Positions 27,022-35,348 of a stretch of DNA of 64,000 bases are shown in pieces. This DNA comes from an uncultured Marinobacter sp. Its GTDB lineage: Bacteria; Pseudomonadota; Gammaproteobacteria; Pseudomonadales; Oleiphilaceae. The DNA lies in contig NZ_CANLBK010000001.1 in the NCBI RefSeq assembly GCF_947488835.1, positions 806,001 to 870,000 on the forward strand. Reading direction: 5' to 3'. The notes beneath the pieces are model-generated. The model searched no databases. It had not been told where the DNA came from and worked only from the letters and a program-made list of their open reading frames with translations. Every line of letters starts with the position of its first letter. Positions within the stretch are counted from its first letter, which is position 1. Both the position numbers and the translations under genes were made by a program.

Positions 27022-28485
27022 TCAGATGGTGAAAATAAAATCCATAAGCAGGTAGCACAGCAGAGTAACCACCACTATTCCGATGATATTCAGTGCAAAC
27101 CCCGCACCGATCATATCCCCTATTTTCATGTGCCCACTGGAGAACACAATTGCATTAGGCGGTGTCGCGACAGGCATCATGAACGCGCAGCTGGCGGCAA
27201 TCGCCGCTGGAATGGTAAGCAGGAGTGGCGATAACTCCTGAGACAGCGCCAGTGCTCCCAAAAGAGGCAGGAAGGCAGCAGTAGTTGCCGTATTGCTTGT
27301 TACTTCCGTAAGAAAAATGATCACTGCGACCACCAGCATGATCATTACGATCAAGGGCAAGGCACTTGCAACCCCCATGCTTGCCGCGATCCAGCTTGCC
27401 AACCCTGAGCTGCTGATTACACCTGCCATGGCAAGACCGCCACCAAACAGCAGAAGAACACCCCAGGGTATCTCCTTGGCGGCATCCCAATCGAGCACGA
27501 ACGTCTGTTTCCGTACATTCACCGGAATAATGAACATGGCAATGGCCGCTGATATGGCAATGCCCGTATCGGTCAGCCAGGGCATGATGTTCGCAGAAAG
27601 TAGCGGCCTGAATATCCAGGCGCCGGCAGTCAACACAAACACCACAGCCACCAGTTTTTCACCACGGCTCATTTTACCCAGTGCCTTAAGCTCATCACGT
27701 ATGGTCTCGCCCGCGCCTTCTTGCGACTTGAGGCCAAAGTCCTGGCGGGTGAGCCACCACCAGATCAACACCAGCATAACCGTCGCAACCGGCACACCGA
27801 GGAGCATCCATTGGGCAAACCCGACTGACACTCCCTGAGTCTCACTCAAATAAGCCGCCAGCAGCGCATTAGGTGGCGTCCCAATGAGCGTCGCAATGCC
27901 GCCAACACTGGCAGAGTAGGCTATGGCCAGCAACAGCGCCGTGGCATAACGCTGCACATTCTCCGGCTGACCGTTGTCCATCATGCCAATAACCGACAGG
28001 CCAATGGGGAGCATCATGATTGCTGTTGCCGTATTGCTGACCCACATGCTCAGAAAAGCCGTTGCTAGCATGAAACCCGCAATCTGCCGTTTTGGCTCGT
28101 TACCAACTGCCTTGAGCGTCATCAGTGCAATACGGCGATGGAGGTCCCAGCGCTGCATCGCAAGGCCAAGGGTAAAACCGCCCAGAAAGAGAAAGATGAT
28201 CGGATGTGCGTAAGGCGACGTTGCCTGAGAAATACTCCCCAAACCAAGTCCGGGTACCAGCACGATTGGTAGCAGAGCCGTGGCGGGGATCGGAATGGCT
28301 TCCGTTGACCACCAGGTGGCCATAAGCAGCATGAGGCCTAATGCCGACCAAGCTTCAGGTGTCATGGATTCGGGCGGTGGTAGAAGCACCGTCATCAGGA
28401 GAAATCCGGCACCGAGCAGCAGACCAATAAGTTGGCTTAAGGGATAGCCGTGCGAGCTTTCTGATGCGGGTTGTTGTTCATGCAT
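27022..28485 (-). CDS. DASS family (SLC13-type) sodium/carboxylate symporter
   Basis: Inner-membrane carrier predicted to import di- or tricarboxylates (succinate, malate, citrate) with sodium. The 487 residues form about 11-12 helices with the two family hairpin motifs: SNTATAIMMLPIGLSVIG after WV, and TSNTATTAAFLPLLGALALS in the second half. MPVATPPNAIVFSSG near the end is the conserved C-terminal motif. The start is ATG 28485 (MHEQQPASESSHGYPLSQLI); an upstream ATG at 28518 lacks support. It is single, flanked by stem-loops on both sides. Substrate choice cannot be read from sequence. Confidence 0.9.
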   Translation of the reverse strand: MHEQQPASESSHGYPLSQLIGLLLGAGFLLMTVLLPPPESMTPEAWSALGLMLLMATWWSTEAIPIPATALLPIVLVPGLGLGSISQATSPYAHPIIFLFLGGFTLGLAMQRWDLHRRIALMTLKAVGNEPKRQIAGFMLATAFLSMWVSNTATAIMMLPIGLSVIGMMDNGQPENVQRYATALLLAIAYSASVGGIATLIGTPPNALLAAYLSETQGVSVGFAQWMLLGVPVATVMLVLIWWWLTRQDFGLKSQEGAGETIRDELKALGKMSRGEKLVAVVFVLTAGAWIFRPLLSANIMPWLTDTGIAISAAIAMFIIPVNVRKQTFVLDWDAAKEIPWGVLLLFGGGLAMAGVISSSGLASWIAASMGVASALPLIVMIMLVVAVIIFLTEVTSNTATTAAFLPLLGALALSQELSPLLLTIPAAIAASCAFMMPVATPPNAIVFSSGHMKIGDMIGAGFALNIIGIVVVTLLCYLLMDFIFTI

Positions 28486-28550
28486 ACGAGCGCCCCATTT
28501 GACTCCACTCCGTTTCAACGTTGGTTTTCACAGAGTATCAAATATAGCGC

Positions 28551-28573
28551 GGCGACGGTCCAGAGCCGTCGCC
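28551..28573 (-). terminator. Second stem-loop at the end of the 15-gene operon
   Basis: GGCGACGG (28551-28558) pairs with CCGTCGCC (28566-28573), loop of seven. It lies about 45 bases past the last gene of the long minus-strand operon and before the DASS gene. Confidence 0.5.
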
Positions 28574-28600
28574 TAAACATGGAGCCTTCAAGAGCCTTCG

Positions 28601-28622
28601 GCTGAGATAAAATAATCTCAGC
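28601..28622 (-). terminator. Stem-loop spanning the stop codon of the TonB/AgmX-like gene
   Basis: GCTGAGAT (28601-28608) pairs with ATCTCAGC (28615-28622), loop of six. The stop codon lies in the stem. With the hairpin at 28551 it forms a tandem end structure for the long operon. Confidence 0.5.
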
Positions 28623-29628
28623 TGGACAGCAACTCAATCGGATAGCGAATCGTTGTTCTGTCTACCCCTGGCCTGGCTCCGAAATCCACCAGCAACAGGC
28701 GGTTGCAGATTTTGTTCTCCAAACCAGGCTCACCCAGCGTCGATTCGACCACTGAGCAGCGGGATACACTGCCACTGGATTCAATCACTAACTCGGGCGT
28801 AATACTGCCCTGCAACGAAGGTTTACGGCGAAGTTCACGGTTGTAGATGCTGTAGATGGCGGATTTGTTCGCATCCATGGTGCGTCTGAGCTCTTCTTTG
28901 CTGCGTGTGCGGGAAGCGGTTTCCTGCTTTTCACGCCGCACAGCTTCTTTGGCTTCGGCAACACGGGTTGCGTCCGCCACTTCTGCCCTCTCACGCTCTA
29001 CCAAGGCAACCTGACGGCTCTCACGCTCAAGCGCGGCATCGTTCACACCTGCACTGCGTGCATTGGCCGTCGCTCTCGCGGCCAGGGTATCTTCCGTTTT
29101 CCGCGCAATGGGTTCAGCGGTCCGTGTCACCGGTGCATCCAACTTGATGGAACTGGCCAGTGTGTTGAGCTTGGCAAGCTCACTGCCCATGGCCAGAATA
29201 CCTGTGTTCTTTGCTTTTTCGCGGGCCTTGGCTACGGCTTCAGGCTTTGGTGCTTCTTTCACTTCGGGCTTAGGCGGCAACAGCTGGGGCTTTGGCTCCG
29301 GCTTAGGTTCGGGCTTGGCCACTTCAACCGGCTTTTCTTCCGGCTTTATTTCAGCTTTTGGTTCCGGCTCCGGCTTTGGTTCGGGCAAAACCGGCTTCGG
29401 TGGTTCCTTTTTCTCAATTACCAGCTTCGCCAGCTGGGGTGGCAGGGCTTCACGCTCCTGCCGATCCTTCTCTGGCAACTCGATCCAGCTCACATAACCG
29501 GCAAACACCACAAATAGAGGCACTACAAGCAGCGCAATGGAAAGCAGCCGCCTGCGTTCCCCGCGCTCACCACTCCACGGCAATCCGTACCGATTTTCTG
29601 ACAAGTTCTGGGTCGACTGCTGGGTCAT
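28618..29628 (-). CDS. TonB-like protein with AgmX/PglI C-terminal domain
   Basis: A 336-residue inner-membrane-anchored protein that should couple the ExbB/ExbD motor to something across the periplasm. Order: cytoplasmic N-terminus, one helix (about 29-47), a long Pro/Lys/Glu linker (about 72-130, repeats such as PEPKPEPEPK), a charged coiled region (about 165-250) and a C-terminal AgmX/PglI domain (about 250-336; MDANKSAIYSIYNRELRRKP). Two cysteines there (SRCSVVE and NKICNRLL) could form a disulfide. The linker is like that of TonB but the C-terminal domain is not, so the outer-membrane partner is probably not a TonB-box receptor. It overlaps exbD2 by four bases and is the last gene of the operon. 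Confidence 0.82.
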   Translation of the reverse strand: MTQQSTQNLSENRYGLPWSGERGERRRLLSIALLVVPLFVVFAGYVSWIELPEKDRQEREALPPQLAKLVIEKKEPPKPVLPEPKPEPEPKAEIKPEEKPVEVAKPEPKPEPKPQLLPPKPEVKEAPKPEAVAKAREKAKNTGILAMGSELAKLNTLASSIKLDAPVTRTAEPIARKTEDTLAARATANARSAGVNDAALERESRQVALVERERAEVADATRVAEAKEAVRREKQETASRTRSKEELRRTMDANKSAIYSIYNRELRRKPSLQGSITPELVIESSGSVSRCSVVESTLGEPGLENKICNRLLLVDFGARPGVDRTTIRYPIELLSS

Positions 29629-30131
29629 GCTCCGGCTCCCTCTTTTGTCTGCTGGTTAACCGCCAAAGATATGCTGGCGTATCCCGCATCCACACAGGTA
29701 GACATGATCTTTTTGAGCAAATCGTAGGGCAGTTCGCGATCAGCCAAAATGGTAATCGCTCGCCCTTCTTCAGGTGCCGGCTGACCGGATCGGCTGGCCT
29801 GATAGTCCAACTCCTGCTTGAGACCAGGCTCAACCTGCCCCTCAAGTGCCTGCAACGTCTCCCGCTTGATGACCAAACGCCCGTTTACCAGGATATCCTG
29901 GTCGGTTACGGTCAGCGCGAGCACATCCCCCGGTGGTTGCACGGCAGAGGAATCAGGCAATTTAATGGTGCTGCTCTGGTTGAGTACCTGCACATCAGAC
30001 GAAGAGTTAACCATCAGGAAGAACACTAGAATCGTAAAGATGTCCATCAACGACACCAGGTTCATCTTGCTCTGGTTCTTGTTGCGTCTGTGGTGACGCT
30101 TCTGGCGACGGGCTTTTGCTGACTCTTTCAC
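29625..30131 (-). CDS. ExbD/TolR-family motor protein (Asp-containing copy)
   Basis: A 168-residue single-pass protein. A very basic N-terminus (KARRQKRHHRRNKNQSK) precedes the helix MNLVSLMDIFTILVFFLMV, where Asp30 occupies the position of the proton-binding Asp25 of E. coli ExbD. The periplasmic part (from about 45) has the usual compact ExbD fold with ITILADRELPYDLLKKIMST. It overlaps both its neighbours by four bases, so it is tightly co-translated with the other ExbD and the TonB-like protein. It would form the proton path with ExbB. Confidence 0.88.
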   Translation of the reverse strand: MKESAKARRQKRHHRRNKNQSKMNLVSLMDIFTILVFFLMVNSSSDVQVLNQSSTIKLPDSSAVQPPGDVLALTVTDQDILVNGRLVIKRETLQALEGQVEPGLKQELDYQASRSGQPAPEEGRAITILADRELPYDLLKKIMSTCVDAGYASISLAVNQQTKEGAGA

Positions 30132-30649
30132 GACTGCCCTCCTGCCTTTTCTGCGTCTTCAGCAATCTCGACAGGTGCATCACCCAAAGAAATTTCCGGA
30201 AACAGCTCCGCCTCTACCAGGCTGCCTGCAACGACTGTGTCGTAGGAACGAACCGTATCCATAACGCTGACCAACACCTGATAGGACGTTTCCCGGGAAG
30301 GCATGATAATCACGTCCTTTTTCTCCGGAATACGGCTTTTAAGTTCTTTCATGACCTCTTTAAGGACAACGAAATCGTGCTCGCCTCCTTTCTGGTCAAT
30401 GCTTTTGATAACGCCGCCCTGATTATCCGCAACCACCAGGTTGTCCGCGTGGATGACCACCTGTATTTGCAGCTCTTCAACCTGCTCTGACGCAAGACTC
30501 TCGCCAGTGGGAAAGTTGAGCTCAAGCACGCTGGTGTGTGCAAACACCATGTTCAAAAGTAGCACCGGCACCAGCACAATCATGAGGTTCATGAATGGCG
30601 TGATATCGAGATCCGGTTCGCTCTGTAATCGACGATGTTTCCGTCTCAT
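30128..30649 (-). CDS. ExbD/TolR-family protein with Asn at the proton-site position
   Basis: A 173-residue single-pass protein of the ExbD/TolR family. The N-terminus DLDITPFMNLMIVLVPVLLL aligns with the ExbD pattern NVTPFIDVMLVLLIIFM, but the normally essential Asp is Asn21 here. The periplasmic domain has IMPSRETSYQVLVSVMDTVR, standard for the fold. It lies between exbB (24 bases) and the Asp-bearing ExbD (overlap). A heteromeric pair with one non-protonatable member would be unusual; a structural role is inferred. Confidence 0.88.
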   Translation of the reverse strand: MRRKHRRLQSEPDLDITPFMNLMIVLVPVLLLNMVFAHTSVLELNFPTGESLASEQVEELQIQVVIHADNLVVADNQGGVIKSIDQKGGEHDFVVLKEVMKELKSRIPEKKDVIIMPSRETSYQVLVSVMDTVRSYDTVVAGSLVEAELFPEISLGDAPVEIAEDAEKAGGQS

Positions 30650-30673
30650 AGCCCGAAATCCTTCAGCTGGTTA

Positions 30674-31363
30674 TCAGGCCGACGCTGCCGCCGGGGCAGA
30701 AGAGGATGTAGCCTGAGGCTGAGCAGCCGGGCGAACACCGGAACCATCGCTAAGCAGGTTAAGCACTTTGATACCGGCCATTTCAAAGCTGTCTACAATT
30801 TCGTTGGTCTTGGTTTGCAGTACCGAATGAACCAACAGCATGGGAATAGCAGACATAAGACCAAATGCCGTGGTGTTCATGGCCACGGAAATACTCTGGG
30901 AAAGCAGGCTGGCTTTCTGCGCGGGATCCGCAGCAGCAACGGCCGTAAAGGCAGCAATCAGACCGATGATGGTTCCCAACAGACCAAGCAGTGTTGCGAT
31001 ATTGGCAAGCGTCGCAAGGTACTGGGTGCGCTTTTCAAGGCGCGGCATTACATCCAGCAAGCCTTCTTCCATAGCGTATTCGATGTCTTCACGGCCCTGT
31101 CGGCGTGCCAGCCTCTGCAGGCCGTAACCAATCATGGTGGACATGCCTGTACCGGACTCCTGAGCGTAATTAAGCGCGCCTTTGAAGTCTTTTTTCGCAA
31201 TCATCTGGTGCAGGCGATTGAAGTCCCTGCGATTAGTGATCTTCTGCGCAGACAGGTAAACGTATCGCTCAATGGCTACTATGAGTCCGATAATCAGCAC
31301 AACGGCGATCGGAAACATAAAAAAGCCACCTTCCTGGAAAAAGCGAACGGCGGTATCGATCAT
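30674..31363 (-). CDS. MotA/TolQ/ExbB family proton-channel protein
   Basis: A 229-residue inner-membrane protein with three helices (about 13-32, 112-136 and 153-175). The conserved stretch LATLANIATLLGLLGTIIGL, followed by IAAFTAV, is the ExbB/TolQ core, and SISVAMNTTAFGLMSAIPML is the third helix with the conserved Thr. It would form the stator-like pentamer around the ExbD dimer and convert proton motive force to movement. The C-terminal 25 residues are Ala/Ser/Pro-rich. A 162-base gap separates it from the small gene upstream, the only sizeable gap in the 15-gene row. Confidence 0.92.
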   Translation of the reverse strand: MIDTAVRFFQEGGFFMFPIAVVLIIGLIVAIERYVYLSAQKITNRRDFNRLHQMIAKKDFKGALNYAQESGTGMSTMIGYGLQRLARRQGREDIEYAMEEGLLDVMPRLEKRTQYLATLANIATLLGLLGTIIGLIAAFTAVAAADPAQKASLLSQSISVAMNTTAFGLMSAIPMLLVHSVLQTKTNEIVDSFEMAGIKVLNLLSDGSGVRPAAQPQATSSSAPAAASA

Positions 31364-31525
31364 TTTTAGGGCACTCCATGGTTCAGTTTGGGAATAGTCT
31401 AAGCGCTAGGCTACTTCAAAGGGGTTAAGTTTGCGGGGCTCTATGTTGCGGTTTGTTGTAGTTTGCACTCGAACACAGAAACACTGTGACGCACATCTCA
31501 CTGGCAGGTGGATTTCACTGTGGCT

Positions 31526-31840
31526 TCAAGGTGTTGCCTCTGCATTTTCCAGCGCATTCTGCTCAGCTTTGAAGACATCATGGTAGCGGACAAGCCGTTG
31601 AAACTCGTAACGATCCAGAGGGCTAAAAGCATGCTCCACCAACAACTGCTCATCAGGCGCTCTTAGCTCATCCACTTCCGGTGGTTGCCAGGGCACCAGG
31701 TACATCACTGTCGGCACCTCTTGGTCACCACGAATACGGGTGCCCTCAATGGTGACTATCCCTGATTCCTGCGCCTGAGCTGGCAATATGCAAAGCAATG
31801 ACGAGGCTGCCAGCAGAAAAATTCTGACCATAGTTCTCAT
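31526..31840 (-). CDS. Small exported protein of unknown function
   Basis: A 104-residue protein with a clear signal peptide (about 1-24; MVRIFLLAASSLLCILPAQA). The mature part reads ESGIVTIEGTRIRGDQEVPT and then VMYLVPWQPPEVDEL, which looks like a short beta part followed by helices (FSPLDRYEFQRLVRYHDVFK). GAGG lies about 7 bases before the start. The opening VTIEGTRIRGDQE has a plug-like look, but the protein is too short for a receptor. It is 15 bases after a TPR lipoprotein and before exbB. I do not recognise the family; a periplasmic partner of the motor is possible. Confidence 0.7.
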   Translation of the reverse strand: MRTMVRIFLLAASSLLCILPAQAQESGIVTIEGTRIRGDQEVPTVMYLVPWQPPEVDELRAPDEQLLVEHAFSPLDRYEFQRLVRYHDVFKAEQNALENAEATP

Positions 31841-31855
31841 GCCTGTTGCCTCGCG

Positions 31856-32440
31856 TCAAATTCTGTTTTTTGCATCGAATATCCAGTCTTTCACTCTTGG
31901 ATCCGGCTCTTCTGAGCGCTCTTTGTACTGCTCGTACAACGGCAGCGCCTGGGCTGGCTGGCCCAGATATATATCCAGCAAAAACGCCAGATTCAGGAGC
32001 GCGGGCAAATAGTCAGGGTTTACAGCCAGTGCTTCACGGTAACGTTTTTCAGCCAAGGGGAAATCGCCAGCGTTACGGGCAATAACGCCAAGGTTGTTGA
32101 GGGCCACCGGGTGTTTGGGGTTCAGAGCGAGAACCTGCTCAAACCGCACCCGGGCAAGCTCCATATCACCGGACTGCATCAACAACAGCCCCAGATTGGC
32201 AATAGGGCCGCTTCGTTCCGGATGCTCCTCTGCCATTTGCTCAAAGCGGGCTCTGGCCTCGTCAGAGTCTCCGTTTTCCATTAACACAACCGCTTCTGAA
32301 AAAGCCTTCTGCAGGCGTGCCTCCGATTCCGCTGTAACGGCAGCATCATCAGGCGCAGTTGTGCGCTCCGGCCCTACCGCACAGCCCGTGAGCAGCAGAA
32401 GCAACATAAGCGCCGGGTTCAATTTTTTAACCCAGATCAT
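31856..32440 (-). CDS. TPR-repeat lipoprotein
   Basis: A 194-residue lipoprotein. The start is ATG 32440 (MIWVKKLNPALMLLLLLTGC), with GGAG six bases upstream and a lipobox ending at Cys20. The body consists of about four tetratricopeptide repeats (e.g. PIANLGLLLMQSGDMELARV, then VALNNLGVIARNAGDFPLAE), a fold for protein-protein contacts. The ATG overlaps the large TPR gene upstream by 14 bases. The +2 residue is Ala, so outer-membrane sorting is expected. It resembles PilF-like lipoproteins in build but is not in a pilus locus. Confidence 0.85.
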   Translation of the reverse strand: MIWVKKLNPALMLLLLLTGCAVGPERTTAPDDAAVTAESEARLQKAFSEAVVLMENGDSDEARARFEQMAEEHPERSGPIANLGLLLMQSGDMELARVRFEQVLALNPKHPVALNNLGVIARNAGDFPLAEKRYREALAVNPDYLPALLNLAFLLDIYLGQPAQALPLYEQYKERSEEPDPRVKDWIFDAKNRI

Positions 32441-35348
32441 GGACAACTCCGGCGGTGACTTCGGGTTTGTTGTAGCGGCCAGGGAGCAGGCGACGTAAGG
32501 ATTCATAACTGCGTTTCACCCATTCATCAAAGATACCTTCACGGGCCCTGCGGATATTCTGTTCATGGATATCAATGGCATTGTCTTCGAACGGATAAGC
32601 CTGCTCTTCCAGCAACAACTCATATTGAGATAGTTCCAGCTGGCTGAGCCCTTCCGGGCGCTCCGAATCCATCAAATCTGCGCCCAGACGACTGTAAATA
32701 TGGGCAATCTGATAGCCCGCTTCTGTGGCAAAGGATGAAATACCGTAGCTGGCGGTTTTCTGATAAGCGCGCACGGCCGCCTCAAGGGCATTGGTTTTGG
32801 CCACCATGCTTTTATTCAGGGGCAAGGTCAGGCGGATACTGTCGTAGCGGACCAGTGCATCCCGCGCCAGGATTGCGGAGGCAGACGCCGCCAGATAGCG
32901 CATGCGGTCATCGGCAGCCCCTGGGCTATCATCCACTTTATCCATCTGCCGGTTCAGCCAGTAATTACGTTGCTCAATGTCGCCCTCGGTTGCGTATAGT
33001 TCGCCCAAGCGGTTGGCAGCTTCCATGTACGCATCCGCAGGTTCAGGATGCCGGTTTGCGTACTGGCGCCAGGTATCAATTGCCTTGGTGTTGTTACCAG
33101 CCCGGTCATAGAGCTCTGCTGCAATTTGCAGATTTTGCCTGCGCTCCTCTGGCGTGGTCGCCATGGCCACCATGAGATTCAGCTCATCGCCGGCTTTCTC
33201 CCACTGTTCGGTTTCCCGATAGGCGAACGCGAGCTTTGCGGGCACCGTATTAACCAACTCATGCTCGGGAAAGCTTGAGCGGAAGCCAGTCAACACACTA
33301 ATCGCCTCGCCCCATCGTGCAGAGCTTATCAGCAGCGATGCCGCATCATATTGTGCATTGGCGTTCAGTACGGACGCAGGCGCAACAAAACCTACCCTCA
33401 GATACTCGCTAACGGCGGCATCTGTATCGCCCGCTTGGGCAAACTGCTCCGCCTGGCGGAATACCGAGGCCGCCATATTTTCCTGTACGCCGGGCCGCCG
33501 TTGGTCTTCGGGGGGCATCATAGCAAGGGCATCGCGGTAGGACTGTTCAGCCTCGCCATAGCGTGCAAGCTCAAACAGGCTGTGGCCCGCAAGCAACAAG
33601 GCTTCGGTGACCAAAGCGGGATCTGCCGCTGGCTGCCAGGTAGCCAGGCGCCCGGCCATAGGAATCACTTCTTCAAGATTCTGCTGGTCATACTCCCGCT
33701 GCAAGGCAATGTAGTAGACACCTGGCGCGCGCGGGTCTTCAGGATAGGCATTCACAAACCTGAGGCGGTTGAGCTGCTGCATTTCCTGCAACGCGAACAG
33801 GTTTTCAGTGGTTTCATTCATCCAGGTGCCTGCGTACTCACGGAATGCCAGCACTGAGGCATAACCTGCTTCGGCAGCCCTTTCCGGCACTGTTCCAGCT
33901 GCCGGGAAATCATAGGCAACACGCTCAAATGCCTCGATAGCATCTGGCCATTGCTGAAGCTCCACATAGGTTTCTGCAAGCAGGAACAAGCGCTCAGGTG
34001 TGCGAGGATGATTCGGGAAGGTCGCCGCAAATTCAGAGTAATAGGCTGCTGCCTGGCGGTAGTGTTGATCCGCATTCAGGCTTTGCGGATCCCTCCGCGC
34101 CTCCCCGGCTAACAGGTAATGGCGATCAGCCAATTCAGGCAGGAGGATTTCAAGCTGAGCCTCAATGTAGGCCAGGGTTTCAGGATTCGTTTGCGGCCAG
34201 TAGCTGCTATAGATGCCGTAATTTTCTATAAATGCAGCTTTACGGGCTGGAATAGCCTTGTCGAAACCGGCAAGTTCCAGGGTATCAATGGCTCGCATGT
34301 GGTAACTGGGCGCCCATGGGCTATCCGGGTGGTCTTCGATATAAGCATCAAACACTGCAACAGCGTCGCTATATCGCTCCCGGCCAATCAACAAAGTGCT
34401 GTAGCGATCGTAAACCAGAATTTCATAGGGCCGGCTTCCGGCTTCCCTGAAAAGCGCTTGCAGGGTTTGAGCGCCATCAAGATAGGACAACGAAAGACCC
34501 ATAACACGGAACAAGTCTTCCGTAAGTGTTTGATAGCGTTGCTCTGGCGCATCTGCGGCCTGTTCAAGCGGCATGATCAGATCCAGCACTTCAATGTAAC
34601 TGAACAGCGCCTGTTGGTAGTCAGCCTGTTTGAACTGACTCCACCCCTTCATGTATTGGGCATTCATCAGGAAGGACGGATCGGCATTGCGCTCTTTGCT
34701 CGCAAGAGTGACCTCATCAAATGCCTGCTCCGCTTCCCCGTAGCGGCCATTGATAAACAGGATATCCGCCCGCCGGAATTGAGCTTCTACCCAGTGAGCT
34801 GAGCCCGGATACTGTGTTACCAAGGTATCTAGCGCCGCTAACTGCTCACCCGTCATGCCGCGCATCTCCCAGGCTCGGGCTAACTGGTAGTAAATCTGAT
34901 CATTGCCCGCGCGCTCCGGATATTCCGCCAGCAAACCGGTGTACGCATCAATGGCTCCGGAGAGATCATCCTCTGCGGAATCCGTCATCAGGCGCTCCGC
35001 CCGGGCGAATTCGAGATCCGCGAGCCGATGCCGAATGGCGACCTGCTTTAGTGGGTCATCTACTAACGGCAACAAATCCCGGTAACTCTGCATGACAGAT
35101 TCGAGAGAGACACTGTCCACTGGTACCTGCTCAGACTGGACCTCAACAACTGCCAAACCCGTATCAGGCTTCCGATTTAAAGGGCTCAATGATGCGAGGG
35201 TTCCCGGCCGGGCCGCAGGCATTTCACCATCGCCCTGCCCCAAGCCAAGGGTTTGACATCCTGCCAACAACAAAGCTGACAGTAACGGGGCCAAAGCCGC
35301 AAACGCACCACGGCTATCAAGACGTGTATTGAGGTGCCGACTAATCAT
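32427..35348 (-). CDS. Large TPR-repeat outer-membrane lipoprotein
   Basis: A 973-residue protein. The start is ATG 35348 (MISRHLNTRLDSRGAFAALA): GGAGG lies six or seven bases upstream and a lipobox ending in AGC (Cys31) follows; a longer open frame runs to 35510. Almost the whole mature protein consists of helical TPR-type repeats, such as YYQLARAWEMRGMTGEQLAA and LFLLAETYVELQQWPDAIEA. This is a scaffold-like architecture, similar in general to gliding-motility TPR lipoproteins. The start overlaps the stop of the upstream gene by eight bases. Its partners are probably the motor and the neighbouring coiled-coil protein. Confidence 0.85.
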   Translation of the reverse strand: MISRHLNTRLDSRGAFAALAPLLSALLLAGCQTLGLGQGDGEMPAARPGTLASLSPLNRKPDTGLAVVEVQSEQVPVDSVSLESVMQSYRDLLPLVDDPLKQVAIRHRLADLEFARAERLMTDSAEDDLSGAIDAYTGLLAEYPERAGNDQIYYQLARAWEMRGMTGEQLAALDTLVTQYPGSAHWVEAQFRRADILFINGRYGEAEQAFDEVTLASKERNADPSFLMNAQYMKGWSQFKQADYQQALFSYIEVLDLIMPLEQAADAPEQRYQTLTEDLFRVMGLSLSYLDGAQTLQALFREAGSRPYEILVYDRYSTLLIGRERYSDAVAVFDAYIEDHPDSPWAPSYHMRAIDTLELAGFDKAIPARKAAFIENYGIYSSYWPQTNPETLAYIEAQLEILLPELADRHYLLAGEARRDPQSLNADQHYRQAAAYYSEFAATFPNHPRTPERLFLLAETYVELQQWPDAIEAFERVAYDFPAAGTVPERAAEAGYASVLAFREYAGTWMNETTENLFALQEMQQLNRLRFVNAYPEDPRAPGVYYIALQREYDQQNLEEVIPMAGRLATWQPAADPALVTEALLLAGHSLFELARYGEAEQSYRDALAMMPPEDQRRPGVQENMAASVFRQAEQFAQAGDTDAAVSEYLRVGFVAPASVLNANAQYDAASLLISSARWGEAISVLTGFRSSFPEHELVNTVPAKLAFAYRETEQWEKAGDELNLMVAMATTPEERRQNLQIAAELYDRAGNNTKAIDTWRQYANRHPEPADAYMEAANRLGELYATEGDIEQRNYWLNRQMDKVDDSPGAADDRMRYLAASASAILARDALVRYDSIRLTLPLNKSMVAKTNALEAAVRAYQKTASYGISSFATEAGYQIAHIYSRLGADLMDSERPEGLSQLELSQYELLLEEQAYPFEDNAIDIHEQNIRRAREGIFDEWVKRSYESLRRLLPGRYNKPEVTAGVVHDLG

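Noticed and set aside
29240-29420. Repetitive GGCTTTGG/GGTTCCGGC-like DNA, possibly a DNA repeat array
   Set aside because: It is simply the coding sequence of the Pro/Lys/Glu linker of the TonB-like protein.
30635-31369. Long open frame on the plus strand opposite exbB (244 codons)
   Set aside because: It mirrors the third-position bias of exbB, has no ribosome site, and its translation has no domain or plausible composition.
31485-31502. CRP/Vfr-like site TGTGA...TCACT in the gap upstream of exbB
   Set aside because: The two halves are separated by 8 bases instead of the required 6, and the second half is imperfect.
34119-34802. Plus-strand open frame of 227 codons opposite the large TPR gene
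   Set aside because: Antisense shadow of a long, well-supported gene in a coding-dense operon.
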